Notes: generated by a model from the sequence alone, not told the origin. A DNA stretch of 64,000 bases from Branchiostoma floridae (GCF_000003815.2 NC_049980.1:18280089-18344088), one strand, 5' to 3'. Positions 9,063-21,723 are shown, counted from the first letter of the stretch. Numbers and translations are program-made.

Positions 9063-11652
9063 TTAGCAGCCCATTTAGCAGCCGATTTTAGCAGCCGATT
9101 TTAGCAGCCGATTTTGACCTAGAGGAAAGGTAGCATCCGATTCGACTACAAGTATTTTTATTTTTTTTTACGATTTAGCCCAATTGAACACATTTTTCAA
9201 CGTTAGCGTTGACAAAAGTTATAAAATAGTATTTTTCCAACAATTTGAGTTTGTTATCGTTAAGTTCCAATTCTTAGTTTAGCAAATAACAGCAAAATTT
9301 AAAAAAACTCCAGCAGCGACACCTACCGGAGTGAGTGTACTTACGTAAAATCGGCTGCTATACGGCTTGTAGAGCGATATGCTACTTATCTAAACGTGGC
9401 CCGTGAACTTGTGAGGCCAATTTAGATAAATTATACCCTAACGTATTCAATACAAGTATCAAATCTTACGGGCCGGGTTTAATTAATGAACTAGAGTGGA
9501 ACTAACTGATAGGAAATACGTAAGCAGGGGGGGGGGGGGATAAAATCGGCTGCTACACTGCTTGTAGAGCAATCTGCGGCTTATCTAAACGTTGCCCGTG
9601 AACTTGTAAGTGCAATTTAGATAGCTTATACCCTAACGTATTCAATACAAGTGTCAGATCTCACGGGCCGGATTTAATTAATGAACAAGGGGGGAGCTAA
9701 CTGATAGGAAATACGTAACCAAGGGGGTGGGCGTAAAATCGGCTGCTAAACTGCTTGTATTGCAATCTGCTGCTTATCTAAACGTGGCCCGTGAACTTGT
9801 AAGTGTAATTTAGATAGCTTATACCCTTACGTATTCAATACAAGTATCGAAATTTACGGGCCAGATTTAATTAATGAACTAATTGAGTTGAAGCAGTAAT
9901 TCTACACTGAGCCAAGAGAGCGCAAAATCGGCTGCTAAACTGCTTGTAGAGCAATCTGCTACTTATCTAAACGTTGCCCGTGAACTTGTACGTGTAATTT
10001 AAATAGCTTATACCCTAACGTATTCAATACAAGTATTAAATCTTACGGGCCGGATTTAATTAATAAACTAGAGGAGAACTAACTAACATGACATACGCAA
10101 GCATGGGGGGGGGGCATAAAATCGGCTGCTAAACTGCTTGTAGAGCAATCTACTGCTTATCTAAACGTTGCCCGTGAAGTTGTAAGTGCAATTTAGATAG
10201 CTTATACCCTAACGTATTCAATACAAGAATCGAAACTTGCGGGCCGGATTTGATTAATGAACTAATTGAGTTCAAGCAGTTTCTACACTGAGCCAAGAGA
10301 GCGCAAAAATCGGCTGCTAAACTGCTTGTAGAGCAATCTGCTACTTATCTAAACGTTGCCCGTGAACTTGTAAGTGCAATTTAGATAGCTTATACCCTAA
10401 CGTATTCAATACAAGAATCGAAACTTGCGGGCCGGATTTGATTAATGAACTAATTGAGTTGAAGCAGTTTCTACACTGAGCCAAGAGAGCGCAAAAATCG
10501 GCTGCTAAACTGCTTGTACTTGTTGTAGAGCAATCTGCTACTTATCTAAACGTGGCCCGTGAACTTATAAGTGCTATTTGGATAGCTTATACCCTAACGT
10601 ATTCAATACAAGTATCAAATCTTACGGGCCGGATTTTATTAATGAGCTAGAGGGGAACTAACTGATAGGATATACGCAAGCATGGGGAGAGGGGGGGCAT
10701 AAAATCGGCTGCTAAACTGCTTGTAGAGCAATCTACTGCTTATCTAAACGTTGCCCGTGAACTTGTAAGTGCAATTTAGATAGCTTATACCCTAACGTAT
10801 TCAATACAAGTGTCAGATCTCACGGGCCGGATTTAATTAATGAACAAGAGGGGAACTAACTGATAGGAAATACGTAACCAGGGGGGGGGGGGGCGTAAAA
10901 TCGGCTGCTAAACTGCTTGTAGAGCAATCTGCTACTTATCTAAACGTTGCCCGTGAACTTGTAAGTGTAATTTTAATAGCTTATACCCTAACGTATTCAA
11001 TACATGTATCAAATCTTACGGGCCGGATTTAATTAATGAACTAGAGCGATCTAATTGATAAGAAATCGGCAAGCATAGGGGGCGCTAAAATCGGCTGCTA
11101 TACGGCTTGTATTGCAATCTGCTGCTTATCTAAACGTTGCCCGTGAACTTGTAAGTGCAATTTAGATAGCTTATGCCCTAACGTATTCAATACAAGTATC
11201 AAATCTTACGGGCCGGATTTAATCAATGAACTAGAGGGGAACTAACTGATAGGACATACGCAAGCAGGGGGGGGGGCATAAAATCGGCTGCTACACTGCT
11301 TGTAGAGCAATCTGCGGCTTATCTAAACGTTGCCCGTGAACTTGTAAGTGCAATTTAGATAGCTTATACCCTAACGTATTCAATACAAGTGTCAGATCTC
11401 ACGGGCCGGATTTAATTAATGAACAAGGGGGGAGCTAACTGATAGGAAATACGTAACCAAGGGGGTGGGCGTAAAATCGGCTGCTAAACTGCTTGTATTG
11501 CAATCTGCTGCTTATCTAAACGTGGCCCGTGAACTTGTAAGTGTAATTTAGATAGCTTATACCCTTACGTATTCAATACAAGTATCGAAATTTACGGGCC
11601 AGATTTTATTAATGAATTAATTGAGTTGAAACCATAATTCTACACTGAGCCA
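9063..11652 (+). repeat. Satellite array, ~190-bp monomers (left block)
   Basis: Twelve monomers begin with AAAATCGGCTGCTA at 9347, 9542, 9735, 9924, 10118, 10306, 10494, 10701, 10897, 11087, 11280 and 11473, giving spacings of 188-207 bp. Each carries a conserved body (TTATCTAAACG, GCCCGTGAACTTGTA, CCCTAACGTATTCAATACAA, ACGGGCCGGATTT) and a variable linker ending in a G-run of up to about 14 G or a GAGAGCGC variant. At least three linker types alternate. The left edge at 9063-9115 holds inverted copies of the monomer start. The array runs into an assembly gap. Confidence 0.97.
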
Positions 11653-11752
11653 NNNNNNNNNNNNNNNNNNNNNNNNNNNNNNNNNNNNNNNNNNNNNNNN
11701 NNNNNNNNNNNNNNNNNNNNNNNNNNNNNNNNNNNNNNNNNNNNNNNNNNNN
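11653..11752. other. Assembly gap (100 N)
   Basis: Exactly 100 unknown bases, which is a placeholder length and not a measured one. The left side is satellite monomer; the right side is unrelated sequence. Confidence 1.
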
Positions 11753-13074
11753 GCTGCTGGCAATGGAAGCTTTGAAAAGTTCAGAAGCTGTTGTAGTCAA
11801 AGCAAACACCCAGCAAACATCCCCACAAACCAATGAGCAGTTGCTTAGAAGGGGAATTTCTTCATATATTTGCCGCGACAAAATGCAACAAACGATACTG
11901 AATTTAAAACAGAACAAAGCTAAGCCTCCACCACTTAACCCTGCCTGTACCATAGATTAAGCAGGCCCAAAAACCAAGCGAATATGACTAGCCCAAAACA
12001 ACAAATTACCTGTATACAGTATGGAAATGGCATTACCAAAGAAACAAAAAGAAACACAGGACAAATCATACACATACCTTTCTCTTATGCCCACACTCTA
12101 TACAGTTCTCCTCCACATTAGAAAATTGCATCTTCTTCTGTTTAAGTTCAAGTTCAACCATGATTGCCAACAGGGTAAAGGAACTTGTACCGGAACTTAA
12201 AACTCAGTACTATACAGCTCTAGAAACACCACAAAGAGTAATAGTCAGTTCAGTTCAGTTCATCCTTATCTGGTGACGCTATGAAGTTCTTCCATACGAC
12301 CCTGTCGCGCATGACAGACAGGAGGTCTCCGTCTTGGAGGCCAACATCTTCCTGTCAGTGCCACTAAGTAACCTGATACATTGAAGGTGGCCCAGGCCAG
12401 ATGATGGTTCTACACCCAACCATAATCTGTTTTTAAAACCAAGCAGATATTGGGAGGATGCCCCAACCACACTAAAACAGGGTCAACCTATACAGTATCA
12501 AGTTCAAGCACTAGGAGGCCCAAAATCAAACCTGACCACCAGGACACCACAAACAACTCACGTACCAAATGGCAACACAATGGCACCTTGCGTTCCGGAG
12601 ATACAGCGCACGCCCCGTGCCCGCACAAAAGGTAACCTAAAATGTCAAGTTCAAGCACCAAGGGCGCCAAAATCAAAATTGAGCATTATTCAGCCACCGC
12701 CGACACATGTGCCAAATATCATCGCGCCAGCACCAGCCGTTCAGAAGATACAATGTATAACTCCGGAAACACCCCTCCCGGACACAAAATTCGACCTGCC
12801 GGGTCAAGTTCAAACGCGACAAGGCCCAAAGTCAATCCTAGGCAACAGGCAACAACTTCCCACCCATGCATCAAAAATCGTCGCAATGGTGCGTATCATT
12901 CCGGACACACAGCGCCAAAAGTGCCCCAAAAACACCAAAAATGCCACCTTCAATGTCAAGGTCAAGCGCCAGGAGGCCCAAAATCACACCTGAGTGTCAG
13001 GCTACCACCCCCAACCCACGTACCAAAAATCGTCGTGCTCGCACCATCCGTTCACGAGATACAGCGCCCTACAT
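11753..13074. repeat. Small contig homologous to kinesin intron 2 region (16290-17406)
   Basis: From about 11875 this contig parallels 16290-17406 at roughly 90-95% by eye, with indels; for example, 12250-12365 has no counterpart. From 12497 it consists of four tandem units of about 150 bp (starts 12497, 12646, 12804, 12956), each opening with a CAAGTTCAAGC-type motif and containing GGCCCAAAATCAA and a CGTTCCGGAGATACAGCGC-like end. Long reading frames are open in all three plus-strand frames here. They follow from a stop-poor repeat and are not called as genes. Confidence 0.8.
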
Positions 13075-13174
13075 NNNNNNNNNNNNNNNNNNNNNNNNNN
13101 NNNNNNNNNNNNNNNNNNNNNNNNNNNNNNNNNNNNNNNNNNNNNNNNNNNNNNNNNNNNNNNNNNNNNNNNNN
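13075..13174. other. Assembly gap (100 N)
   Basis: Exactly 100 unknown bases between the 150-bp repeat contig and the second satellite block. Confidence 1.
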
Positions 13175-14413
13175 TATGACATACCCAAGCATAGGGGGGG
13201 CTAAAATCGGTTGCTATACGGCTTGTAGGGCAATCTGCTATTTATTTAAACGTTGCCCGTAAACTTGTAAGTGCAATTTAGATAGCGTATACCCTAACGT
13301 TTTCTAAACAAGAATCGAAACTTAGGGGCCGGATTTGTTTAATGAACTAATTGAGTTGAAGCAGTTTTTACACTGAGCCAAGGGGGGGCAAAAATCGGCT
13401 GCTAAACTGCTTGTAGAGCAATCTGCTTCTTATCTAAACGTGGCCCGTGAACTTATAAGTGCTATTTGGATAGCTTATACCCTAACGTATTCAATACAAG
13501 CATCAAATTTTAGGGGCGGGATTTATTTATTGATCTAGAGGGGAACTAAGTGATAGGATATACGCAAAAATGGGGGGGGGGGGGGGGGCATAAAATCGGC
13601 TGCTAAACTGCTTGTAGAGCAATCTACTGCTTATCTTAACGTTGCCCGTGAAGTTGTAAGTGCAATTTAGATAGCTTATACCCTAACATATTCCATACAA
13701 GTATCAAATCTTACGGGCCGGATTTTATTAATGAACTAGAGGGGAACTAACTGATGGGTCATACGCAAGCAAAGGGGGGGGGGGTTGAAATCGGCTGCTA
13801 CACTACTTGTAGAGCAATCTACTGCTTATCTAAACGTTGCCCGTGAACTTGTAAGTGCAATTTAGATTGCTTATACCCTAACATATTCAATACAAGTATC
13901 GAAACTTACGGGCCGGATTTTATCAATGAACTAGAGCGATCTAATTGATAAGAAATCGGCAAGCATAGGGGGCGCTAAAATCGTCTGCTATACGGCTTGT
14001 AGAGCAATCTGCTACTTATCTAAACGTTGCCCGTGAACTTGTAAGTGCAATTTAGATAGCTTATACCCTAACGTATTCAATACAAGTGTCAGATCTCACG
14101 GGCCGGATTTAATTAATGAACAAGAGGGGAACTAACTGATAGAAAATACGTAACCAAGGGGGGGGGCGTAAAATCGGCTGCTACACTGCTTGTATTGCAA
14201 TCTGCTGCTTATCTAAACGTGGCCCGTGAACTTGCAAGCGCAATTTAGATAGCTTATACCCTAACATATTCAATACAAGTATCAAATCTTACGGGCCGGA
14301 TTTTAGTAAAGAACTAGAGGGGAAGTAACTGATAGGACATATGCAAGCAAGGGGGGGGGGTCGGCTGCTACACTGCTTGTAGAGCAATCTGCCGCTTATC
14401 TAAACGTGCCCGG
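13175..14413 (+). repeat. Satellite array, ~190-bp monomers (right block)
   Basis: Same monomer family and same orientation as the left block, with monomer starts near 13203, 13391, 13592, 13787, 13977, 14170 and 14357. Some monomers are more diverged than in the left block. One linker holds an 18-G run near 13571-13588. Gaps lie on both sides, so true copy number and continuity with the left block are unknown. Confidence 0.97.
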
Positions 14414-14513
14414 NNNNNNNNNNNNNNNNNNNNNNNNNNNNNNNNNNNNNNNNNNNNNNNNNNNNNNNNNNNNNNNNNNNNNNNNNNNNNNNNNNNNNNN
14501 NNNNNNNNNNNNN
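14414..14513. other. Assembly gap (100 N)
   Basis: Exactly 100 unknown bases. The right side (14514 onward) is non-satellite intron of kinesin copy B. Confidence 1.
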
Positions 14514-15167
14514 GCAAAATGGCAAAGCCCTGTGTTACTTGGGCCATATCGTCTTACAGTCACTTCAAAACATGTTTTCTCTTGTGATGAAACTTGATAC
14601 ATCCTGACTAAACATTTCAGCAGTATTTAATATGCATATACACAGCAATATAATATGCTCATGCATACTTGCTTGGGAAATAGTGTCTAAAAATATACAA
14701 TTTTGGTCAGACTTTCAGTTACATGTATCTGTGACGTGAGAAATGTTTGAATGTTGAAAACAATGGAATGTCAGACTGTTTTACTCACAAAAACATGCAT
14801 TTTGACTCTTAAGAGCTACTTCATGATCTGCAATGTCAACAAAAGCCCTAGACCACTTAAATGTTGAGTAGCACTTTGTAGCACTCTCCTCTCAGCTGCA
14901 AATCTCTCTATTCAACTTCAGGGTAAATCAATGTAATTCTACCATGACCAGCTTTTCAAAACAATATCTACCTGTATCCTTTCAAAATCTGAGTCAGCAA
15001 TAAATTTATAATGTGTCTAAAATGTATCAATATCTGAATTCTGTACTTGTTTTCTACAATACCCCCTTTAGAGACATTGATAATGTGAAAAATATTTTCA
15101 AGTGAAATAAAAAACACAGAAAATACAATATGGTTATGTGCTGCTACCTTAAGTTTGAGTCCCATAC

Positions 15168-18100
15168 CTGTGTTTCCATTTTCGTCTTCCCTAATGTGCA
15201 AATCCTTGCTGGATGTTTCCAGCTCAATCAGGTCTCTCAACTCTTCCATGTACACCTCAATGTAGGAGACCAGCACTGTATAGTCAACATTATGGTTCTC
15301 CGCAATGGTGGAGAAGATCTGTTTGATGGCACGAGGGATGATACCATACTCCTCCTCTGTAATGGTGTCTGAAACACAAAAAGGGCCAAGAAAGAAATTA
15401 CAACAGGGACAGGATTTACTATCTGTACATTGTCTTGGACATTGATAACAAAGTAGAACTACTTCAAGCTAATGTTTTGATTTTTAACTGCTAGTACGTT
15501 GGATACAATGCATGAATATGTATATACAAATGTATTTAGTATACAAAAACATGGTCATAGTTGTGCGGTAAACCAATATTACCGGTAGTAACTATTACTG
15601 CTTTCTTTTAGAACTGGTATCTGACATTTTACAGCAAAATTAGAAATGCTAGGTACTACAACAAAAATTTCAATTTTTTTTTGACACTTAAGTTTCAAGA
15701 ATATGCTGCATAGACGCAATTAAGTTATTAAACAAGAGTTCGTAGACCTCAGGCCTGCATGAAATGTATTGGGTGTCTGTAGACCTATTGTGTATTTTTT
15801 TCCCTTTTTGTCCGTGTTTGCGTGGTTGGAAAATGTGCACCATGCAAAAGTCTGAAATTCCATTTTCGGAATGTGTAAGTTTGGGCATGGATGAACATTA
15901 CTTATTTTGGATTTCTTGACCATGTAACCAACCACAGTACCTTGAATTTGTTGAGACGACTTTTCCTACCTTTTTTTGTCTCAGATGGCCCTTGAAGTTA
16001 TTCTGTCACATATGATATATTCAGTACTGATATCTTCCTATTTCAATGTACTGACCTAATGCAGCTGCTAAATCTCCTTAGTGTGGCAATGATATTCATT
16101 AAAGATTTATTCCTGGAGTGCTATAACACTTGACACTGGAAGGTTATTTGCATAATTTGACCAATTAAGTTTTTACTGTACACAGTAGTTCCATAGACAA
16201 CATAGAATAGTGGTAGCCCCCATCCAGCAGCAACAGTTAGTCCCCAGGGTGGTATGATATTTTTATTCAACCATCCAACTAAAACCTAAACCTAAGTGAC
16301 AAAATGCAACAAACGATACCAAATTTAAAATAGAACAAAGCTTCTACCACTTAACCCTGTATGTACTATAGATTAAGCAGGCCCAAAAATCAAGCGACCA
16401 TGACTAGCCCCAAACTACAAATTACCTGCATACAATACGGAAATGGCATCCCCAAAGAAACAACAAGAAACACAGGAAGATAATATACATACCTTTCTCT
16501 TACACTCAAGCTCTATACATTTCTCCTCCACTTTAGAAAGTTGTATCTTCTTCTGATTGCCAAACAGGGTAAAGGAACTTGTACCAGAACTTTAAAATCA
16601 GTACTACACAGCTCTCAAAACACCACAAAGACTAAGAAGCAAACTCAAATTGTACCTAACAGCAACAGATACTAGTACAAACTGAACTGAAGTAGTACAT
16701 TATCTGGCTGGAAACACTGTTGATACAAAGTAACCTGATACATTGAAGGTGGCAGAAGCCAGTGCAAAAACAGATGACGATTCTACACCTAAGCTTAAAG
16801 ACCTATCAATCAACCCAAACCCAACCAAACCAAGCAGATATTGGGGGGATGCCCCAACCACACAAAAACAGGGTCAACCTACAGTATCAAGTTCAAGCAC
16901 TAGGAGGCCCAAAATCAAACCTGACCACCAGGACACCAGCAACAACCCACGTAACAAATAGCAACACAATGGCACCTTGCGTTCCGGAGATACAGCGCAC
17001 GCCCCGTGCCCGCACAAAAGGTAACCTGGAATGTCAAGTTCAAGCACCAAGGGCGTCAAAATCAAAATTGAGAATTATTCAGCCACCGCCAACACATGTG
17101 CCAAATATCATTGCGCCCGCACCAACCGTTCAGAAGATATAACTCCGGAAATACCCCTCCCGGACACAAAATTCGACCTGCCGCGTCAAGTTCAAACGCG
17201 ACAAGGCCCAAAGTCAATCCTAGGCAACAGGCAACAACTTCCCACCCATGCATCAAAAATCGTCGCAATGGTGCGTATCATTCCGGACACACAGCGCCAA
17301 AAGTGCCCCCAAAACACCAAAAATGCCACCTGCAATGCCAAGTTCAAGCGCCAGGAGGCCCAAAATCAAACCTGAGTGTCAGGCCACCACCCGTTCTCGA
17401 GATATAGCGCCCTAAATCCCCAGCTTCCAAATTTTCCCACGCCCATGAAAACCATACCTGCATACATGCAGGTAATCATCTAGGTACACATCTGTGAATG
17501 TAATCAAAAGTTAGGTGCATGGCTCCAATTCTGGGTGGAGAACTGTGCATAAATCATGCCTCCAATATTTCAAGCCCTACTACCCAGTATGTCATCACTT
17601 TTAGAATATCACTAAATGTAATTTATGGTTTTCAATTTCAAATATGAGTCATAGAATGGAACAACCCCTATATCAACTACCGGTAGAACATACTATTAGG
17701 CAGACAGCCGCAACTTATCACAGGCTCTGAAAGGCATAAAAAATTGATCAGAAAATTTGTTGCCCCATCTGCGTTATCCAATCTTCCTTGATACCATGTA
17801 CCTCACATCCAGTTGCTTGAGTAGCTATTTTTTGGCATATCTTATTACCTACCTGGATGTCTAACCTTCATCCACAAGTCTGTCATAATTGGTTCACTTC
17901 TAGCTATACTTTAAAGACAGTGGGTAGGGATACATGTATCATCTGGGACTGCTTTCCCATAGGAGTTATCAAATAAAGGTACCTCATGCAAAATGATGTA
18001 TACACAAGTACAAAATGTAGTACTAGCAGTACACGTATACACGTTCAAATTGTACCAAAGATTTGTCTGAGTTCCATATCATTATCATATTTCATAAAAA

Positions 18101-20195
18101 GGACAACAAGTTCTCACTTGAACAACAGAAACATTTGAAAAATACAAGAAAAGTAAATTGCATGGGCAAAATACAATCTGTAGTTTCAGACAAGACTTGC
18201 ATTATCTGTCATGTAACATAATCTATTAGTAAGTGTTTGTCACAAATAAAGGTAGTATGTTTATGAAATCATGGTTCTTAAGATTTACTGGAGCTATTAC
18301 TCAAAATGTCATGTAGACAATAAGGTATTCTCTATGGAAATGAATGATAACTATTAATGGATTATTCAGTTTAATAATACATGTCTGGTGGATAATTGGT
18401 CTCCAATGGAAAATATGAGACACTGGGCATGGATATTAATACCTTGGAATCAAACTGACTAAAATATTGGAAAAAATATGATTTCAGATCAAATATGGAA
18501 AATGTAACTTGCGATGTCACACACTCATCATTGTAGTTCTTACAATACCATGAATGATTTAGTGAAATCATCTCTTTGTTCACTAGAATTCCTTCTGTAA
18601 AAAAGGAAAACACCTGTACCTGTATTTGACAAAAATCATACATTATCCATGCATTTAACATTTCCTTTTCATGCAGACAAACAGTATGTACTAAGATGGA
18701 TAACTTGCAGAGCCCTGAGATTTACCATAAAGGTCACCAAATGGGGAAAATGGCAGAACCAATCAATAAGCAGCTTGCTCAAGTACAAGAGAGACAAAAC
18801 AAATCAATGCAATGCCTCATTTAGTCAATGAAATGGAACGTTAACACAACTGAGAGGTACATGACATATTGGAAAATGCTGTCTAAAGGTAAACTGCTAT
18901 TGCTAAAAAATACAACTTTAGTCTTAAAAACGGATCTTCTGTATTTTGAAACTCTATGAGTTCTACTAACTGAAATTTAGTCTAAATGTCAGCAATCCAC
19001 TATTTTAACAATCTGGTTTCACAACAGACTTCTGAAGTTCACATCTGCAGGCAGACTAATTTGATTACAATGTTGGATAGGCATTCTCCCATCTCATATT
19101 ACCCTTGTAAGTATTGGCACAGATTCTGTTGAAGACCTTTGAACTTTGCCAGATCCTTAAATATAAACACTGAGCCATGGAGGCTTTCAATTGAAGTAAA
19201 CATCTATGAAACACTGGGTCATTGTGCAGGTGGGTACAAACTGAAAGGCTCTCCAGTCAGTCTTTGTGCAAACAGTGTTGTTGATTATAGTAAGGCAGTG
19301 GCACCATAAATACTGGCTGGACAAGTACATTTCTATGTTGATCGAGCTTTCAACATTTATATATGAATAATGACGGGACTTAAGATGGTAACAATGGCAA
19401 TCGATATTCTGAGAATTAGGTAATTTTTAAATATGGGAATGTTTCATAATTACTCCAGCACAACAAGGGTAGTCAAATGTTAAGCACTTGACACATTAAT
19501 CATATAGATAATGAACAAGAATGTAGCACACACCTGTATTTCCACCTCCTACAATGGTGTAAGTCTTCCCAGACCCAGTCTGACCATACGCAAACACAGT
19601 GGCATTGTATCCCTCAAAACAGCTGTGGACGAGCGGCTCTACAATCTTGCTGTATGCTTCATCTTGAGACGTCTTGGATGTCAACACGTGGTCGAACGTG
19701 AAGGCACGGTCCTTTCCAAGAACCAGCTGGTTTGCACCTGGTATCACACGCACGCACACCTATTGATGCAGCAAACAACGGAAGTAGTCAGTTGAAAATT
19801 TTCCAGATGTATACAGTATAGGGCTGCCATAAGGATTACAAGATTTAGGGCTTTCTTGACTCAAACAAAAATTTTGCTGCCTAATCATTTTTGATGTGAT
19901 ATCTCAAGTTACTAGTAGATCATAAGCAAAGTTGTGAACTGGCCAGGTCATATCCAGCAGTTTAAGGTATAGGGTACAGGATGTTCCGATCATTGCTATG
20001 ACACCACGATCATGCCTACATTATCTAGCCTGGGTGACATCCCAGTTACCTTTCTGTTCAAAACTAACTAGTTCTAAGATATAAACCCATCAGTTATGGA
20101 TGACTGTTTCAGACCTGGTGATTATGTAGACGCTCCCTGGGAAGAAGTGGTCTGACTCTGACTGCGACCCGTACTGGCACTTCTGGACCCTGCAT
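15168..20195 (-). CDS. KIF27/KIF7-like kinesin motor, exons 1-3 (copy B, truncated)
   Basis: Coding exons 20115..20195 (27 codons), 19534..19759 (226 nt, P-loop GQTGSGKT) and 15168..15368 (201 nt) join in phase. The third exon reads TITEEEYGIIPRAIKQIF, then VDYTVLVSYIEVYMEELRDL and DLHIREDENGNTG. This is the part of the KIF27/KIF7 motor domain following the P-loop exon, and it confirms the family. The acceptor is TTTTTGTGTTTCAG and the donor ACACAG|GTATGGG. No later motor exon (switch I, switch II) is seen between 15168 and the gap at 14513, and satellite lies beyond, so this copy is cut off as assembled. Intron 2 (15369-19533) holds the 150-bp repeat block. Exons 1-2 differ from copy A mostly at silent sites. 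Confidence 0.88.
16290..17406. repeat. Repeat block with four ~150-bp tandem units, inside kinesin intron 2
   Basis: Homologous to the small contig at 11753-13074. Tandem units start near 16888, 17035, 17187 and 17339 (spacing 147-152 bp). The part before the tandem units also has its counterpart. Plus-strand frames stay open through the units but have no recognisable protein, and the block lies inside an intron on the other strand. Confidence 0.75.
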
Positions 20196-21589
20196 GTCTG
20201 ATTCTTCTGAATATCCCAACCTGCAGTTTTTATGTCACAGTCTAACAAAAAAGAGACAAAACGCAATCATTGTTAGGATAATGATTGTGCAAATCCACAA
20301 ATACCAAAAAAAATTATGATCTTTGTCATCTTATATAGGATCTTATTCTAAATGATATGATTATTCTTTCACCAATCTATATACTAGTATATCAATTGCA
20401 ATCATGCATCAATTTGTCAAGTAATCAATAAAATGGTCAGCCAGCTATACCCTGACCGGTAGTACCTCTTGAAACTCAATTTTTTTGCTAGTCTTTGAAT
20501 GGCTATTCAGTCTATGATGTTTTGCAATACTTGCCAAACAACTTTAACTTTTGCTGAATATGATTATTATAAATGCTAATCAAAATTAGATGTATTAAGG
20601 TAAGTTTACATGCAAAAGTAACCCTGGGGTTGCTGGAAATTTGAGCGACTACAATACTTTTGTATAATGACAAAAAATCAATAGAATAATATAATGTCAA
20701 TGACAAAAGCTAGTGATACCTATTCAAATTAGAGGTGTGTGTCAAACTTGCAAACTGGAAAAGGCCATTACATTCTGCCATCGTCTTATTTTCGAGATTT
20801 TATGACAAATAACCAGTGATTTCCATATGTTGAGCTCATCATGCACAGTACATACATCATGTCTCTACAGAATAATGGCCCAATGTGGGTCCTCTTTTGT
20901 AGTCTGACAAAAGCTCAAACAAAGGGTATCATGGGACATAAGTCTGACTCATCATGATGACACCACATATTTTGGGCTTTTATCCGAAAATTGGTCCGAA
21001 GTACATAACAAAGAGGTTCAAAAATGACCCTCATTTTACTTGTTTTCATGGGCACATTTCAAATTGCAATACTGTATTCACAATTTAAATATTTTTTATT
21101 AGACTAAATTCAAAGTATTTGAAATTGGGTCATGTTCAGAACTAAAGGACAAGAACGTTATCCCGTCAGTCCACAGAAATACATATGAGGTGTGACTAAC
21201 ATAACAACACAAACTACTGCACGGCTTTGTTCAGGTGTGTCCACATTTGCGTTACATTTTCTAACCTTGGGGGACGGGGCCGCGGGGCGACTTTTTTTTT
21301 ATTTCAGCTGATTGGAAAATGTTCCAACAAGACGATCTATCCAACGATGGTCAATTATTCTTAAATCTTTGCAAATTCCGTTCTTTCCGTGTTACTCTCT
21401 CACGCTTCTTATCATACTAAGAAAGTAGATGTCCCACAGTGGGGCATGCAATAATATCGTGTAGTCAGGTCCAAGCGGTATCAACAAAGTTCTGATGCAT
21501 AACAGGTGTTTTGGGCCCGCTCACAACAGTCCCGCTCGGAAAATGGGCTTCATAATACCAGATCTACAGGATTAAACCTCTCTACTTAC

Positions 21590-21722
21590 CTCAGTTTTCA
21601 CTGATGAAGTACTCGGATGGTCTATGATGCGTATATTTTACCAATTCCGTCTGCCGTTAGGGGACAGACGACAACAAAAACAGCGGCACAAACAACCAAC
21701 AGTCGTCCGAGTCCGCCATGTT
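21590..21722 (-). other. Probable 5' untranslated first exon of the kinesin gene (copy B)
   Basis: Same structure as 2219-2350: an ATG at 21718-21720 opens a 20-codon upstream ORF, followed by a GTAAGT donor whose exon ends at 21590. Conservation of the uORF and donor in both copies is the only support. Confidence 0.45.
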
Positions 21723-21723
21723 G

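Noticed and set aside
12580-13262. Long plus-strand ORFs across the 150-bp repeats as a proline-rich protein gene
   Set aside because: Open in three frames at once, repetitive, no domain, and the homologous block lies in an intron of a gene on the other strand.
9063-14413. CRISPR-like array
   Set aside because: The whole ~190-bp unit is repeated without unique spacers, in an animal genome; it is a satellite.
16500-16570. Possible coiled-coil exon (NQKKIQLSKVEEKCIE-like, minus strand), with a counterpart near 12075-12140
   Set aside because: Lies between kinesin exons 2 and 3, where no such residues occur in the family, and belongs to the duplicated repeat block.
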